NCBI RefSeq assembly: GCF_003337235.1
Contig: NZ_QPJC01000005.1
Coordinates: forward strand, 62,001 to 126,000
DNA from: Halopolyspora algeriensis
GTDB taxonomy: Bacteria; Actinomycetota; Actinomycetes; Mycobacteriales; Pseudonocardiaceae
Direction: 5' to 3'
Length of the DNA stretch: 64,000 nt
The position numbers were made by a program, and so were the translations under genes. The notes under the pieces were generated by a model that had not been told where the DNA came from, did not search any database, and was given only the letters and a program-made list of their open reading frames with translations. This document shows, piece by piece, positions 45,707 through 53,711 of the stretch; the stretch's first letter is position 1, and every line of letters begins with the position of its first letter.

Positions 45707-45967
45707 GATCGCCTCGAACCCTCTGCCGTCCGTGTCTTCCCATGCCGTCCGCGGGGCCGGTCCCACGGTGACCTCGGCGCACCGACCCCGAGGGCACGGT
45801 ACTCGACGCCACGATGCGCAAGGCCCCGCCTGCGCCCGGTGCTCACCCCGGCCTCACGCCGATCATGCGATGCTGACCCGAAGCAACGGCCCCCGGCCAC
45901 CGGGGCGGACAATTCCCACACCGCCATCGCGTCCTGGCAACCCGTTCATCGGCAACAAGGAGTACCC

Positions 45968-47536
45968 GTGCCGCGCATCACTCACCGGGCCGGTGCCCTC
46001 CTGCTGCCGCTGGTGCTCTTGATCGTCGCGGCTTGTTCCGCAGGCCCCTCCGAGCGTCCGGCAGTGGCCTACCGGGGCTCACAGCAGCAGGTCCCCCCGG
46101 CACCGGCGCCCCCGGAGCCCGCGCCTCTCCCCCCGTTGGGTCCTCCGGCTCAGCAAGCACTGGGCTGGCAGGACTGCACCGAACGGACCCGGCTCGAAAT
46201 CGGCGTGTCCACGCTGCCGGAGGGAATGTCCTTCTCCTGCTCCCGGCTGCTCACCAGCCTGAGTCCTCCCGGCGCGATCAGCAGCGGCACCTCCCGCATC
46301 TCCCTGCTGAGTGTGGGCAGTGGCTCGATCCCCCTGGTCGTCGTCAACGACATCCGCGGGGTGCCCGGAACGGCCTTCACCGCGCGGTTGGCCCTGAAGC
46401 TGCCACCGGAGATGCTGGAGACCTTCAGGATCATCGGTATGGATCGGCGCGGCAGCGGCCGTTCCGATCCCGCGACATGTTTCCCCCCCGCCGCCCGAGA
46501 GACCATCGTCGGATTCGATCCGCGGGCCACGGAACGGGCAGCGCTCGATCGCCTGCTCGACTCGGTGCGCTCGGCGAGCCAGGAGTGCCTGCTCGAACTC
46601 GAAAAGCGAGCACAGGCCTACGACACCTGGCGCACCGCCGCCGACCTCGAAGAGCTCCGGATCGAACTGGGCGTTCCCCGCCTGCACGCCATCGGACGGG
46701 GCGAGGGCTCTCGGGTTCTGGCCACCTACGCCCAGCGCTACCCCCGTTCCGTGGGGCGCATGGTCTTCGACGGTGCTCCGGATCCCACGCTGGACGCGCT
46801 CGGCCGGACGAAGAAGCAGGCTCGTGAAGCCGAGAGGACTTTCGACGCGTTCGCCGCGCAATGCACAGCGGGGAACGCGTGTCCCCTGGGGCCGGACCCA
46901 CGCAGAACGGTCGAGGATCTGATCGAGCGAACCCGTGCCACACCGCTTCCCGGGGCCGGCTCACCGGTGACCGCGGGCACGATCGTGCGAGCGATCCTGC
47001 TCGGCCTCACCGACCCGGACCGATGGCACGAGCTCGTTCAGGCCCTCGATGCCGCCGACCGCGGAGACGGCACCATGCTCGGGCGCATGGTGGCACCGTT
47101 GCTCCACGGCGACGCGGCCCATCCCCCGGGGCTCGACTCCCGGGTCATCACGCGATGCAACGACACCACGCTCCGCGTGCCGCCGCAGCGCGGCGTCGGT
47201 ATCGCCACCGAGCTGGTCGATCGGTTCCCGCTGTTCGGCGGGGTGCTGGCGCAGCAACTCGTGCAATGCTCACTGTGGCCCGTGCCACAGCGATCACTGC
47301 CCGTGCCGAGCAATCCCGCGCTTCCCCCCATCCCCGTGATTACCACGGCCACCGATCCGCTCACTCCTGCGCTGGGCAGTGAGCACATGGCCGACCGGCT
47401 CGCCGCAGGGATCACCGTCACGTGGCAGGGCACCGGGCACGGAGCCTTGGGGCGTTCCCGCTGCGCCACCCTCAACGCCAGCGGCTTCCTCGTGCACGGC
47501 GCTCTTCCGGCCGAGAACACGGCGTGCCCGGCATGA
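45968..47536 (+). CDS. alpha/beta-hydrolase-fold lipoprotein lacking the catalytic serine
   Basis: A 522-residue secreted lipoprotein: basic N-terminus, hydrophobic helix and a lipobox ending at C23 (IVAAC), then a Pro-rich linker and an alpha/beta hydrolase of the tripeptidyl-aminopeptidase (SlpD/E, Rv2672) type. The family regions are IIGMDRRGSGRSDPATCF, YAQRYPRSVGRMVFDGAPDP, the acid in TTATDPLTPALGS and the His in GTGHGALGRSRC. The nucleophile elbow, normally GxSxG, reads GRGEG (243-247): residue 245 is Gly (GGC, 46700-46702), one base from AGC serine. Hydrolysis by this route is therefore doubtful; binding or regulation is possible. GTG 45968 follows AAGGAG. Position matches Rv2672. Confidence 0.88.
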   Translation: MPRITHRAGALLLPLVLLIVAACSAGPSERPAVAYRGSQQQVPPAPAPPEPAPLPPLGPPAQQALGWQDCTERTRLEIGVSTLPEGMSFSCSRLLTSLSPPGAISSGTSRISLLSVGSGSIPLVVVNDIRGVPGTAFTARLALKLPPEMLETFRIIGMDRRGSGRSDPATCFPPAARETIVGFDPRATERAALDRLLDSVRSASQECLLELEKRAQAYDTWRTAADLEELRIELGVPRLHAIGRGEGSRVLATYAQRYPRSVGRMVFDGAPDPTLDALGRTKKQAREAERTFDAFAAQCTAGNACPLGPDPRRTVEDLIERTRATPLPGAGSPVTAGTIVRAILLGLTDPDRWHELVQALDAADRGDGTMLGRMVAPLLHGDAAHPPGLDSRVITRCNDTTLRVPPQRGVGIATELVDRFPLFGGVLAQQLVQCSLWPVPQRSLPVPSNPALPPIPVITTATDPLTPALGSEHMADRLAAGITVTWQGTGHGALGRSRCATLNASGFLVHGALPAENTACPA

Positions 47537-47548
47537 CCGTTCACCCGG

Positions 47549-47590
47549 CGGTTTTCCGCCCGGGGTGCCGACACCCCGGGCGGAAAACCG
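47549..47590. terminator. bidirectional 19-bp hairpin between convergent genes
   Basis: Positions 47549-47567 pair perfectly with 47572-47590 across a 4-base loop (CCGA). It lies 12 bp past the lipoprotein gene and 7 bp past the stop of the converging cysteine-rich peptide gene, so it can end both. Confidence 0.85.
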
Positions 47591-47597
47591 GTCGAGC

Positions 47598-47702
47598 TCA
47601 GCTGCAGCTGCCGCAGCAGCCGCACGACGGCCCGCTGCAGTTGCTGCAGCAGTTGCAGCCACCCAGCCGAGCATGGACGTGCCTGTCGTCGTCCCGGACC
47701 AT
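47598..47702 (-). CDS. 34-residue cysteine-rich peptide, unrecognised
   Basis: A tiny gene with an excellent ribosome site: GGGAGG, five bases, ATG 47702. The first 15 residues are polar and end in a double glycine (MVRDDDRHVHARLGG); the remaining 19 are CNCCSNCSGPSCGCCGSCS. Eight cysteines form two copies of CxCCxxC separated by four residues. The composition suggests thiolate metal binding (metallothionein-like, for example copper or zinc) or, because of the Gly-Gly boundary, a cleaved RiPP-type precursor. No modifying enzyme or peptidase is next to it. The gene ends 7 bp before a strong terminator. No known family is recognised; it is divergent from a small membrane-protein gene. Confidence 0.72.
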   Translation of the reverse strand: MVRDDDRHVHARLGGCNCCSNCSGPSCGCCGSCS

Positions 47703-47896
47703 CGAGTCCTCCCGTAGTGGAGCGAGCACCATCACCATCGATGATGGGCAATCACCGGAGGGGTACGGCACCGCCGGTCGGGCGACAGCGTGTGGTCCAC
47801 CGCTCACTCGCCCGGCGGAAACGAGCCTTGCGAACCACTCGCCGGCGGCGGCCACACCCGGGACCATTCGTCGGGGCGAGCTTGCCGACGAGGCGC

Positions 47897-47902
47897 TATC
47901 GT
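47897..47902 (+). promoter_or_regulatory. -10 box for a leaderless transcript of the 47909 gene
   Basis: TATCGT, six bases, then ATG 47909; no ribosome site is present. This is the TANNNT-N6-ATG pattern. Confidence 0.5.
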
Positions 47903-47908
47903 GTGGCC

Positions 47909-48223
47909 ATGACACGCAGTGGTCGGCAAGGCGACGAGCCGGACGGACCCACCGGCCGATTCGCCGACGACCTGATCGGCCTCGATCCGCACGATCCCGA
48001 GGCTCAAGCGTTCGCCGAGCACCTCGACCGAGTGGAACGGTCTCAGTCTCGAGCCACCGTCGAGGGCATGTTGCAGGGCGTCGAGGACTTCGCGCAGAGC
48101 GCCAATCGCGCCGGGGGTCGCCGCCGATTGGCTGTGGCGGTCGTCGTCCTGCTGATGCTGGTCGGGGTGGGGATCGCCCTCTGGGATGCTGTCGTGTTCG
48201 TGTCCGGCGTCTTCTTCGAGTGA
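47909..48223 (+). CDS. small single-helix membrane protein
   Basis: A 104-residue protein with a polar, acidic N-terminal 70 residues (DDLIGLDPHDPEAQAFAEHL, then a helical segment RATVEGMLQGVEDFAQSANR) and one C-terminal membrane helix (LAVAVVVLLMLVGVGIALW). It is a C-tail-anchored topology; no family with known function is recognised. The start ATG 47909 matches a leaderless promoter. It is divergent from the cysteine-rich peptide gene (206 bp apart) and 91 bp upstream of msrB. Confidence 0.72.
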   Translation: MTRSGRQGDEPDGPTGRFADDLIGLDPHDPEAQAFAEHLDRVERSQSRATVEGMLQGVEDFAQSANRAGGRRRLAVAVVVLLMLVGVGIALWDAVVFVSGVFFE

Positions 48224-48302
48224 GCCGCCTCGTCGGCCCTGCGCGCACGCACCGCAGCGACAGCCCGCACGAATCGCCCGGGCATCCGATCACCGGAACG
48301 AT

Positions 48303-48308
48303 TACGAT
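48303..48308 (+). promoter_or_regulatory. -10 box for a leaderless msrB transcript
   Basis: TACGAT is followed by GGAGGT and then ATG 48315. The purine run abuts the start codon, too close to serve as a ribosome site, so a leaderless start from this -10 is more likely. Confidence 0.5.
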
Positions 48309-48314
48309 GGAGGT

Positions 48315-48737
48315 ATGGAACCGGTCGTGGGAGCCACCCCGAAGATCGTCAGGTCCGACCAGGAATGGCGAGAGCAGCTCAATGCCGACGAGTACGCGGT
48401 TCTGCGGCGAGGCGCCACCGAACCCCCGCACAGCGGGCAGTACGTCGAGGACAAGACCGTCGGCGTGTACGAGTGCCGCGCCTGCGGAGCGGAACTGTTC
48501 CGCAGCGAGACGAAGTTCGAATCCCACTGCGGGTGGCCGTCGTTCTACGACCCGCGCAGCTCCGATGCGGTGATCCTGCGTGAGGACCGCTCACTCGGCA
48601 TGGTCCGCGTCGAGGTGCTGTGCGCCTCCTGCCTGAGCCACCTCGGGCACGTTTTCTCCGGTGAGGGCTACAACACCCCGACCGATCAGCGCTACTGCAT
48701 CAACTCCGTGGCACTCAAGCTGGTGCCGCAGGAGTAG
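48315..48737 (+). CDS. msrB: peptide-methionine (R)-S-oxide reductase
   Basis: A 140-residue zinc-type MsrB repairing methionine-R-sulfoxide in proteins. The zinc ligands are two CxxC pairs (C54/C57 in ECRACGAE, C103/C106 in CASCLSHLGHVF), the active-site region is SHCGWPSFYDPR, and the catalytic cysteine C128 is in QRYCINSVALKL. The length and motifs are standard. It occupies the same relative place as Rv2674 in mycobacteria, between the hydrolase lipoprotein and hemQ. Confidence 0.96.
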   Translation: MEPVVGATPKIVRSDQEWREQLNADEYAVLRRGATEPPHSGQYVEDKTVGVYECRACGAELFRSETKFESHCGWPSFYDPRSSDAVILREDRSLGMVRVEVLCASCLSHLGHVFSGEGYNTPTDQRYCINSVALKLVPQE

Positions 48738-48765
48738 CCGGGTACACCGGCCGGAAATCGGCCGG

Positions 48766-48969
48766 TCAGCCCACGACTTCCACGCCACACGGCAGTTGCG
48801 GGGCTCGGGCCGACCGCTTGTCGGCGGTGGGCAGCGCTACGTCCGGTCTCGCTGCCAACGCCGAGTACAGCGCGTCGTGGAAGGAGACCGCCCCACGGAG
48901 CTGCCACGCGGCTTCCGCTGATTCCGACAGCTCCGTGCGAATGGGGTACTCCGTGCAGGCGAGCGTGGC
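48766..48969 (-). pseudogene. C-terminal remnant of a VapC-type PIN-domain toxin
   Basis: Between stop codons at 48970-48972 and 48766-48768 the minus strand encodes about 67 residues that read like the C-terminal half of a PIN ribonuclease: AAWQLRGAVSFHDALYSALA followed by LPTADKRSARAPQL and a final VEVVG. The conserved acidic residues in HDALY and TADKR are present. The N-terminal half with the first catalytic Asp is missing, and there is no start codon, ribosome site or antitoxin gene. I take it as a decayed toxin fragment. The frame is too short and lacks a start, so it is easily missed. Confidence 0.62.
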
Positions 48970-48984
48970 TCAGTGCCTGTCTTT

Positions 48985-49186
48985 GATCTGGTTCTTTCGC
49001 TCGGGTGATCAGCCTGAGCAGGGTGACCCGCTCCGGCGTATTCGATCGGAATGCCCGCAGGCGGGCATCAGCAAGGCAGCAGGCCACGTGGCGGAGAAGT
49101 GGCTACTCGATGTGGCCTGCAACGCCGCAAGGCGCCGCCTGAGACGGCGGTTCAGCAACCACCTGACCAAATTCCAAGACGGGCTC
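48985..49186. repeat. palindrome-rich non-coding patch, candidate mobile repeat or RNA
   Basis: About 200 bp between the PIN remnant and hemQ packs several inverted repeats: a hairpin with GTGA loop (49016-49033), ATGCCCGC-AG-GCGGGCAT (49051-49068), GCAGGCCAC (49079-49087) with GTGGCCTGC (49112-49120), and CCGCC/GGCGG (49135-49139, 49146-49150). No reading frame looks coding. It could be a MITE/REP-like element next to a decayed toxin, or a structured RNA; strand is unknown. Confidence 0.45.
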
Positions 49187-49933
49187 TCAGGGCAACTTCG
49201 CGAGCAGGTCGGCAACACCGAGGCGGTGCCCGGTGTAGAAGGGCGTTTCCTGGCGCACGTGCAGGCGGGCGTTGGTACCCCGCAGATGCCGCATCAGATC
49301 GACGATGCGGTGCAGCTCATCGGCTTCGAAGGCGAGAATCCACTCGTAGTCGCCGAGCGCGAAGGCCGGGACCGTGTTCGCCCGCACGTCCGGGTAGTCG
49401 CGCGCCTCCTTGCCGTGTCCGGCGAGCATGTCCCGCCGTTCCTCGTCCGGCAGCAGATACCACTCGTACGAGCGCACGAACGGGTAGACGCAGACGTAGT
49501 CCTTCGGCTCCTCACCCGCGAGGAAAGCCGGGATGTGGCTCTTGTTGAACTCGGCGGGCCGGTGCACGGCGACACTGCTCCAGACCGGCTGGGAGGCCTG
49601 TCCCAACGGTGTCGTACGGCGGAAGTCGGTGTAGGCCGCCTGCACCGACTCGATTTCCGACGCGTGCCACCAGATCATGAAATCCGCGTCGGCACGCAGG
49701 CCGGACACGTCGTACACGCCACGAACCACCACATCCGAATCCGCCAGGCCGTCCAGGAACTCCCGGGTCTGCTGCGCGGCCTTCTCCCGGTCCTCGGGCA
49801 GCGCCCCCGGCTCGATACGGAAAACCGACCACATGGTGTAGCGGATGGTGTTGTTGAGTTCGGAGTAGTTCAGGCGGGCCATACCACGCAGTTTCCCACT
49901 GTCGGATCGGCACTTCGCAGGCAGGTCGCTCAT
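49187..49933 (-). CDS. hemQ: coproheme decarboxylase (HemQ)
   Basis: A 248-residue chlorite-dismutase-family HemQ, the last step of the coproporphyrin-dependent haem pathway. It has [37 protein letters not shown], the catalytic tyrosine region [22 protein letters not shown] (cited in part: [13 protein letters not shown] and the haem-ligand His in [11 protein letters not shown]) and [21 protein letters not shown] 49933 overlaps the hemG stop by ATGA, suggesting coupling; ATG 49882 (MARLNYSEL) is a plausible shorter start. It is the third gene of hemE-hemG-hemQ. Confidence 0.94.
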   Translation of the reverse strand: MSDLPAKCRSDSGKLRGMARLNYSELNNTIRYTMWSVFRIEPGALPEDREKAAQQTREFLDGLADSDVVVRGVYDVSGLRADADFMIWWHASEIESVQAAYTDFRRTTPLGQASQPVWSSVAVHRPAEFNKSHIPAFLAGEEPKDYVCVYPFVRSYEWYLLPDEERRDMLAGHGKEARDYPDVRANTVPAFALGDYEWILAFEADELHRIVDLMRHLRGTNARLHVRQETPFYTGHRLGVADLLAKLP

Positions 49934-51354
49934 GCCGTCAGGTGGCGGACGAGCTCGGCCGCCGCCGCCTCACCCGTGGCCACGCACGCGGGCACGCCCA
50001 CGCCGTGCAGCATCGCCCCGGCCAAGGTCAGCCCCGGCACCTCGGCCATGGCGCTCTCGATCCCGGCGACGGTGTCGAGATGGCCGACACCGTACTGCGG
50101 CAGGCCACCACCCCAGCGAGCGACGACGGAATCGACCGGCTCCGCCCGGATCCCGGTCAGTTCGGCCAGATCGTTCCGCACTCCGCGCAGCAGCTCACCG
50201 TCGTCCATGCGCAGCTCGGCGGCCTGCCCGAAACGGCCGACCGAGGCACGCACCAGTACCTCACCGTCGCGTCCCCGCAGATGCGGCCACTTGCGACTGG
50301 AGAACGTGAAGGCCTTCGCGGTGAAGGGAGTTCCGTCGGCGTGGGTCTCCCCCCGAGCCACGAGCACTCCCGAGGCCTCGGGCAACCGCGTGTCGGAAGG
50401 CAGCGCCATCCCCACCACGATCATCGAAGCCAGTTCCACCGCCGCAAGGCGCTCGGCCGCGGCGGGAACGACCTCGGAGAGCAACCGGCGCGCCGAGGGA
50501 GCGGGTACGGCCATCACCACGGCATCGGCATCCAGCACCTCGGGAGACGGAGCGGATCCGATCTCCAGCCTCCAGCCGGTTCCGGCGGGTACCACCGCGC
50601 GTACCGGCAACCCCAGACGCACTCGCGCCGAGCTTCGCTGCGCAAGCCGGTCGATCAGACTCCGGTAACCACCGCGGAACGCCCCGAAGACCGGGGGTTT
50701 GGCCTGCCCTTCGGGACTCGGTGGCGGCAGCGCTCGCGCAACCGCGGCACCGATCGACTCCGCCCCCGCGTCGATCGCGGCCGCCAGAGCGGGGATCGTC
50801 GCTCGCAGCCCCAACCCGTCGGCGCTTCCCGCGTACACACCGCCCAGCAGTGGCTCGACGAGACGATCGACGACTTCGTCACCGACCCGGTCGCGCAGCA
50901 ATGCCCCCACGGACACGTCCGCACCGTCGAGGTGCGGGGGTGGCAGGCTCGTTTCCGCGCGCACGGCCGCCACTCCCGCACCCGAGAGCACGTGCCGGAC
51001 GGAATCGGCAGCGGACGGGACCCCCATGAGAGTTCCGGTCGGCAACGGGCAACTCCGCCCGCCCGCGCGCACCGTGGCCGAAGCGGGCCCGGGATGCACC
51101 ACGTCTTCCCCCAACCCCACTTCCTCGGCGAGAGCAGGCACCTCCGGCCGTCGCGCCAGGAACGCCTCGGCACCGACGTCGTAGGGACATCCCGCCAAAT
51201 CGGCCGTGCCCAGCTTGCCGCCGAGCTGATCGGCCTGGTCCACCACGACGATGTCGGCTTCCGATCCCAGCCTCCGCCGCAACCGGTGTGCCGCGGTGAG
51301 ACCTGCCACGCCACCACCGACGACGGCGATCCTGCTGCGCTCGCCGCCCGTCAC
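49930..51354 (-). CDS. hemG: coproporphyrinogen III oxidase, HemG/HemY type
   Basis: A 474-residue FAD-dependent oxidase (CgoX/HemY; not the unrelated E. coli HemG). It starts with [20 protein letters not shown] and the second FAD segment [15 protein letters not shown], followed by [28 protein letters not shown] and the C-terminal [20 protein letters not shown]. It converts coproporphyrinogen III to coproporphyrin III when paired with HemQ. GTG 51354 overlaps the hemE stop by GTGA, and its own stop overlaps hemQ by ATGA, so the three genes are tightly coupled. Confidence 0.94.
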   Translation of the reverse strand: MTGGERSRIAVVGGGVAGLTAAHRLRRRLGSEADIVVVDQADQLGGKLGTADLAGCPYDVGAEAFLARRPEVPALAEEVGLGEDVVHPGPASATVRAGGRSCPLPTGTLMGVPSAADSVRHVLSGAGVAAVRAETSLPPPHLDGADVSVGALLRDRVGDEVVDRLVEPLLGGVYAGSADGLGLRATIPALAAAIDAGAESIGAAVARALPPPSPEGQAKPPVFGAFRGGYRSLIDRLAQRSSARVRLGLPVRAVVPAGTGWRLEIGSAPSPEVLDADAVVMAVPAPSARRLLSEVVPAAAERLAAVELASMIVVGMALPSDTRLPEASGVLVARGETHADGTPFTAKAFTFSSRKWPHLRGRDGEVLVRASVGRFGQAAELRMDDGELLRGVRNDLAELTGIRAEPVDSVVARWGGGLPQYGVGHLDTVAGIESAMAEVPGLTLAGAMLHGVGVPACVATGEAAAAELVRHLTA

Positions 51355-52445
51355 GACCGCGCGCTCTCCGAGTGGACGAACTCGACCAACCTGCTCAGCA
51401 CATCCGGATCCGTATCCGGCAACACCCCGTGCCCGAGGTTGAAGATGTGACCACCCGCCGCTCGGCCCTCGGTCAGGATGCGGCGGGCCTCTCGTTCCAC
51501 GGCTTCCCGGCCCGCGAACAGCACGGCCGGATCGAGGTTGCCCTGGACCACCGGCTCGCCCGGAACGGAGCCGGACTCCCGCAGCCGTTGCGCCGCCGCA
51601 TCGAGCGGAACCCGCCAGTCGACACCGACCACGTCCGCCCCCGCCGAACTCATGGCACCGAGCAGCTCCCCGGTACCGACACCGAAGTGGACACGCGGCA
51701 GCGCCTCCCCCCCGGTGGTCTCCGCGAGTCCCTCGAAGATCCGACGGGTGTGCGGCTGGACGAACTCCCGGTAGTCACGCAGCGAGAGTGCTCCGGCCCA
51801 GGAATCGAACAGCTGCACCGCGTCCACTCCCGCCGCCGCTTGCACGCGCAGGAAGGTCAGGGTCGTCGTGGCCAGCTTGTCCAGCAGGGTGTGCCAGGTG
51901 TGCGGATCGGAGTGCATCAGTGCCTTCGTCCGCTCGTGGTTGCGGCTCGGTCCGCCCTCCACCAGGTAGGAGGCCAAGGTGAACGGGGCACCCGCGAAGC
52001 CGATCAGGGGAACGCGCCCCAATTCCCCCGTCAGGAGTCCGACCGCCTCGGCGACCGGAGCGACCTGTTCGGGTTCGAGCGACGGCAACCGGTCCACATC
52101 GTCGGCACCGCGTACCGGCTCGGCCACCACCGGACCGGTCCCGGCAACGATGTCCAGGCCGATTCCCGAGGCGTACAGCGGCAGAACGATGTCGCTGAAC
52201 AGGATGGCCGCGTCCACACCGTGGCGCCGCACGGGTTGTGCCGTGATCTCACAGACCAGTTCGGGAGTCAGGCACGCCTGCAGCATGGGAGTCCCCTCGC
52301 GCACCCGGCGGTACTCGGGCAGGGAGCGCCCGGCTTGGCGCATGAACCAGACCGGTGTGTGCTCGGGGGTCCCACCGCGGGCCGCGACGAGGAAAGGAGT
52401 GTCATCGAGGTCCCGGCGGGCCGAGACGGGTGCGGAGTTCGTCAT
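51351..52445 (-). CDS. hemE: uroporphyrinogen decarboxylase
   Basis: A 364-residue uroporphyrinogen decarboxylase. Motifs are [67 protein letters not shown] and the C-terminal His in [16 protein letters not shown] 52445 opens the conserved region; no ribosome site precedes it. A 12-bp perfect palindrome (52448-52459) touches the start codon. It is the first gene of hemE-hemG-hemQ and divergent from DUF3000, as in mycobacteria (Rv2678c). No ferrochelatase gene is visible in this window. Confidence 0.96.
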   Translation of the reverse strand: MTNSAPVSARRDLDDTPFLVAARGGTPEHTPVWFMRQAGRSLPEYRRVREGTPMLQACLTPELVCEITAQPVRRHGVDAAILFSDIVLPLYASGIGLDIVAGTGPVVAEPVRGADDVDRLPSLEPEQVAPVAEAVGLLTGELGRVPLIGFAGAPFTLASYLVEGGPSRNHERTKALMHSDPHTWHTLLDKLATTTLTFLRVQAAAGVDAVQLFDSWAGALSLRDYREFVQPHTRRIFEGLAETTGGEALPRVHFGVGTGELLGAMSSAGADVVGVDWRVPLDAAAQRLRESGSVPGEPVVQGNLDPAVLFAGREAVEREARRILTEGRAAGGHIFNLGHGVLPDTDPDVLSRLVEFVHSESARS

Positions 52446-52447
52446 GG

Positions 52448-52459
52448 GAGAAATTTCTC
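52448..52459. promoter_or_regulatory. GAGAAATTTCTC palindrome at the hemE start
   Basis: A perfect 12-bp palindrome two bases upstream of the hemE start codon, AT-rich against its surroundings. It could be a repressor site for the haem operon; no matching regulator gene is nearby. Confidence 0.4.
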
Positions 52460-52700
52460 GAAACTGGACGGAATGGTTCGACGCCCGAGGCCCTGGGCAA
52501 CGACCGTGTCCGGCACCGGGTGCTGAAGGTCCACCGCGGTGAGCCACCTCACCGACGAGCACGTGTGCGCGAACAGGAGCGTCGAGGTCATTTTTGCACG
52601 CTGCCCCGCCCGTGGAGAGCCGGGAGGCCGAATACTGCCTCGGGCCGCCGTGGGCGTGCCTCCGACACCCTGCGCGCGGAAGGTCCTACAGTTGCTGGGC

Positions 52701-53279
52701 GTGACGGAGATGTCGGCGGTGCCCGAGGTGTTCCGGCAAGCAGTTGCCGCCTTGACGTCGCCCGCTCCCCGGCCGGAGATCGAGATCACCGAGGTGCGTC
52801 CACCGAAGCGTCTCGCTCCGTGGGCCTACGCACTCGCGGCCGAGGCAACCGGTCCGGATGGTGAGCTGGCTACGTCCCGGTTGGTTCTGCTGCACGACCC
52901 GGCCGGACAGGAATTCTGGAACGGGGTCTGGCGCCTCGTCGCCTACCTCAGAGCGGAGCTGGATCCGGAAGTGGCCACCGATCCACTCCTGCCCTCCGTC
53001 GGATGGTCCTGGCTGACCGACGCGCTCGAGGATTCCGGCGTCGAGTACACGGCGCTGGGCGGGACGGTCACGTTGACGTCCTCGGCCCGCTTCGGCGACA
53101 TTGCCGGCCCGGAACGGAACCACGATCTCGAGTTGCGTGGATCGTGGACGGCTTTCGGACCGAAACTCGAATCCCACGCAGTGGCCTTCCACGAGCTGAT
53201 GAGCACTGCTGCGGGCCTGCCACCCACAGGGGTCGCGGTACTGGGAACGCGGACGGGCGAGAGTCAGCGTCCGTTCTGA
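52701..53279 (+). CDS. DUF3000 protein
   Basis: A 192-residue protein of the actinobacterial DUF3000 family (Rv2680-like). Typical segments are VPEVFRQAVAALTSPAPRPE, EVRPPKRLAPWAYALAAE, GRLVLLHDPAGQEFW (here SRLVLLHDPAGQEFW), SVGWSWLTDALE and the polar AHAVAFHELMSTAAGLPP type end. It has no known function but is kept next to hemE and RNase D across actinobacteria. GTG 52701 lies eight bases from TACAGT (52687-52692), so the message may be leaderless; ATG 52710 is an alternative start. Confidence 0.88.
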   Translation: MTEMSAVPEVFRQAVAALTSPAPRPEIEITEVRPPKRLAPWAYALAAEATGPDGELATSRLVLLHDPAGQEFWNGVWRLVAYLRAELDPEVATDPLLPSVGWSWLTDALEDSGVEYTALGGTVTLTSSARFGDIAGPERNHDLELRGSWTAFGPKLESHAVAFHELMSTAAGLPPTGVAVLGTRTGESQRPF

Positions 53280-53711
53280 CGTCCTCCGCGCCGGGGGAAC
53301 GCCTTCGGGCGGTGCGCGCCGAGCACCGGTGCCGGCAACGGTCACCGACGGGTCCACTCGGGTGGGTCCACCGGTGACCGCGGGTCCTGCTGTGCCACGA
53401 GCGGCTCCCCCGGGCACGGTGCGGCTGAATACTTGAAAGGAAAACTTTCTCGACAACCACAGCTTTGGCTTGTCGTTTGAACACGCTCCGGCGTTAGCCA
53501 AATCGCACACTTTCACCCGTTCGCGCTACCCCCGCTTGGAGCAATCACAACTCGATCGGGATATATACCCCGATGATCGTCCCACTGATCGAGTTGGACG
53601 GTTACGCTGCTTGCTGAACGACACCACTTTCGGTCGATCAGTGGCGCGGCTGATCGGTCGAGAGTCCCGGTGCCGGTCGGGGGGCACGACCGACTCCAGG
53701 GAGGTAGTGAC
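53280..53711. other. 432-bp leader of the orphan response regulator
   Basis: No gene is present. Close to DUF3000, GGTCACCG (53340-53347) and CGGTGACC (53372-53379) form a terminator-like hairpin. Further on, an AT-richer stretch holds CAACTCGATC (53548-53557) with GATCGAGTTG (53587-53596), flanking GGGATATATACCCC, and CGATCAG (53635-53641) with CTGATCG (53650-53656). The repeated TGATCGA-like half-sites look like regulator binding sites. Confidence 0.5.

Noticed and set aside
47549-47702. Cysteine-rich coding sequence being only a CTGCAG-type DNA repeat
   Set aside because: The repeated CTGCAG/GCTGC bases do bias toward Cys and Ser, but the ideal ribosome site, stop codon and terminator position argue for a real gene; kept with moderate confidence.
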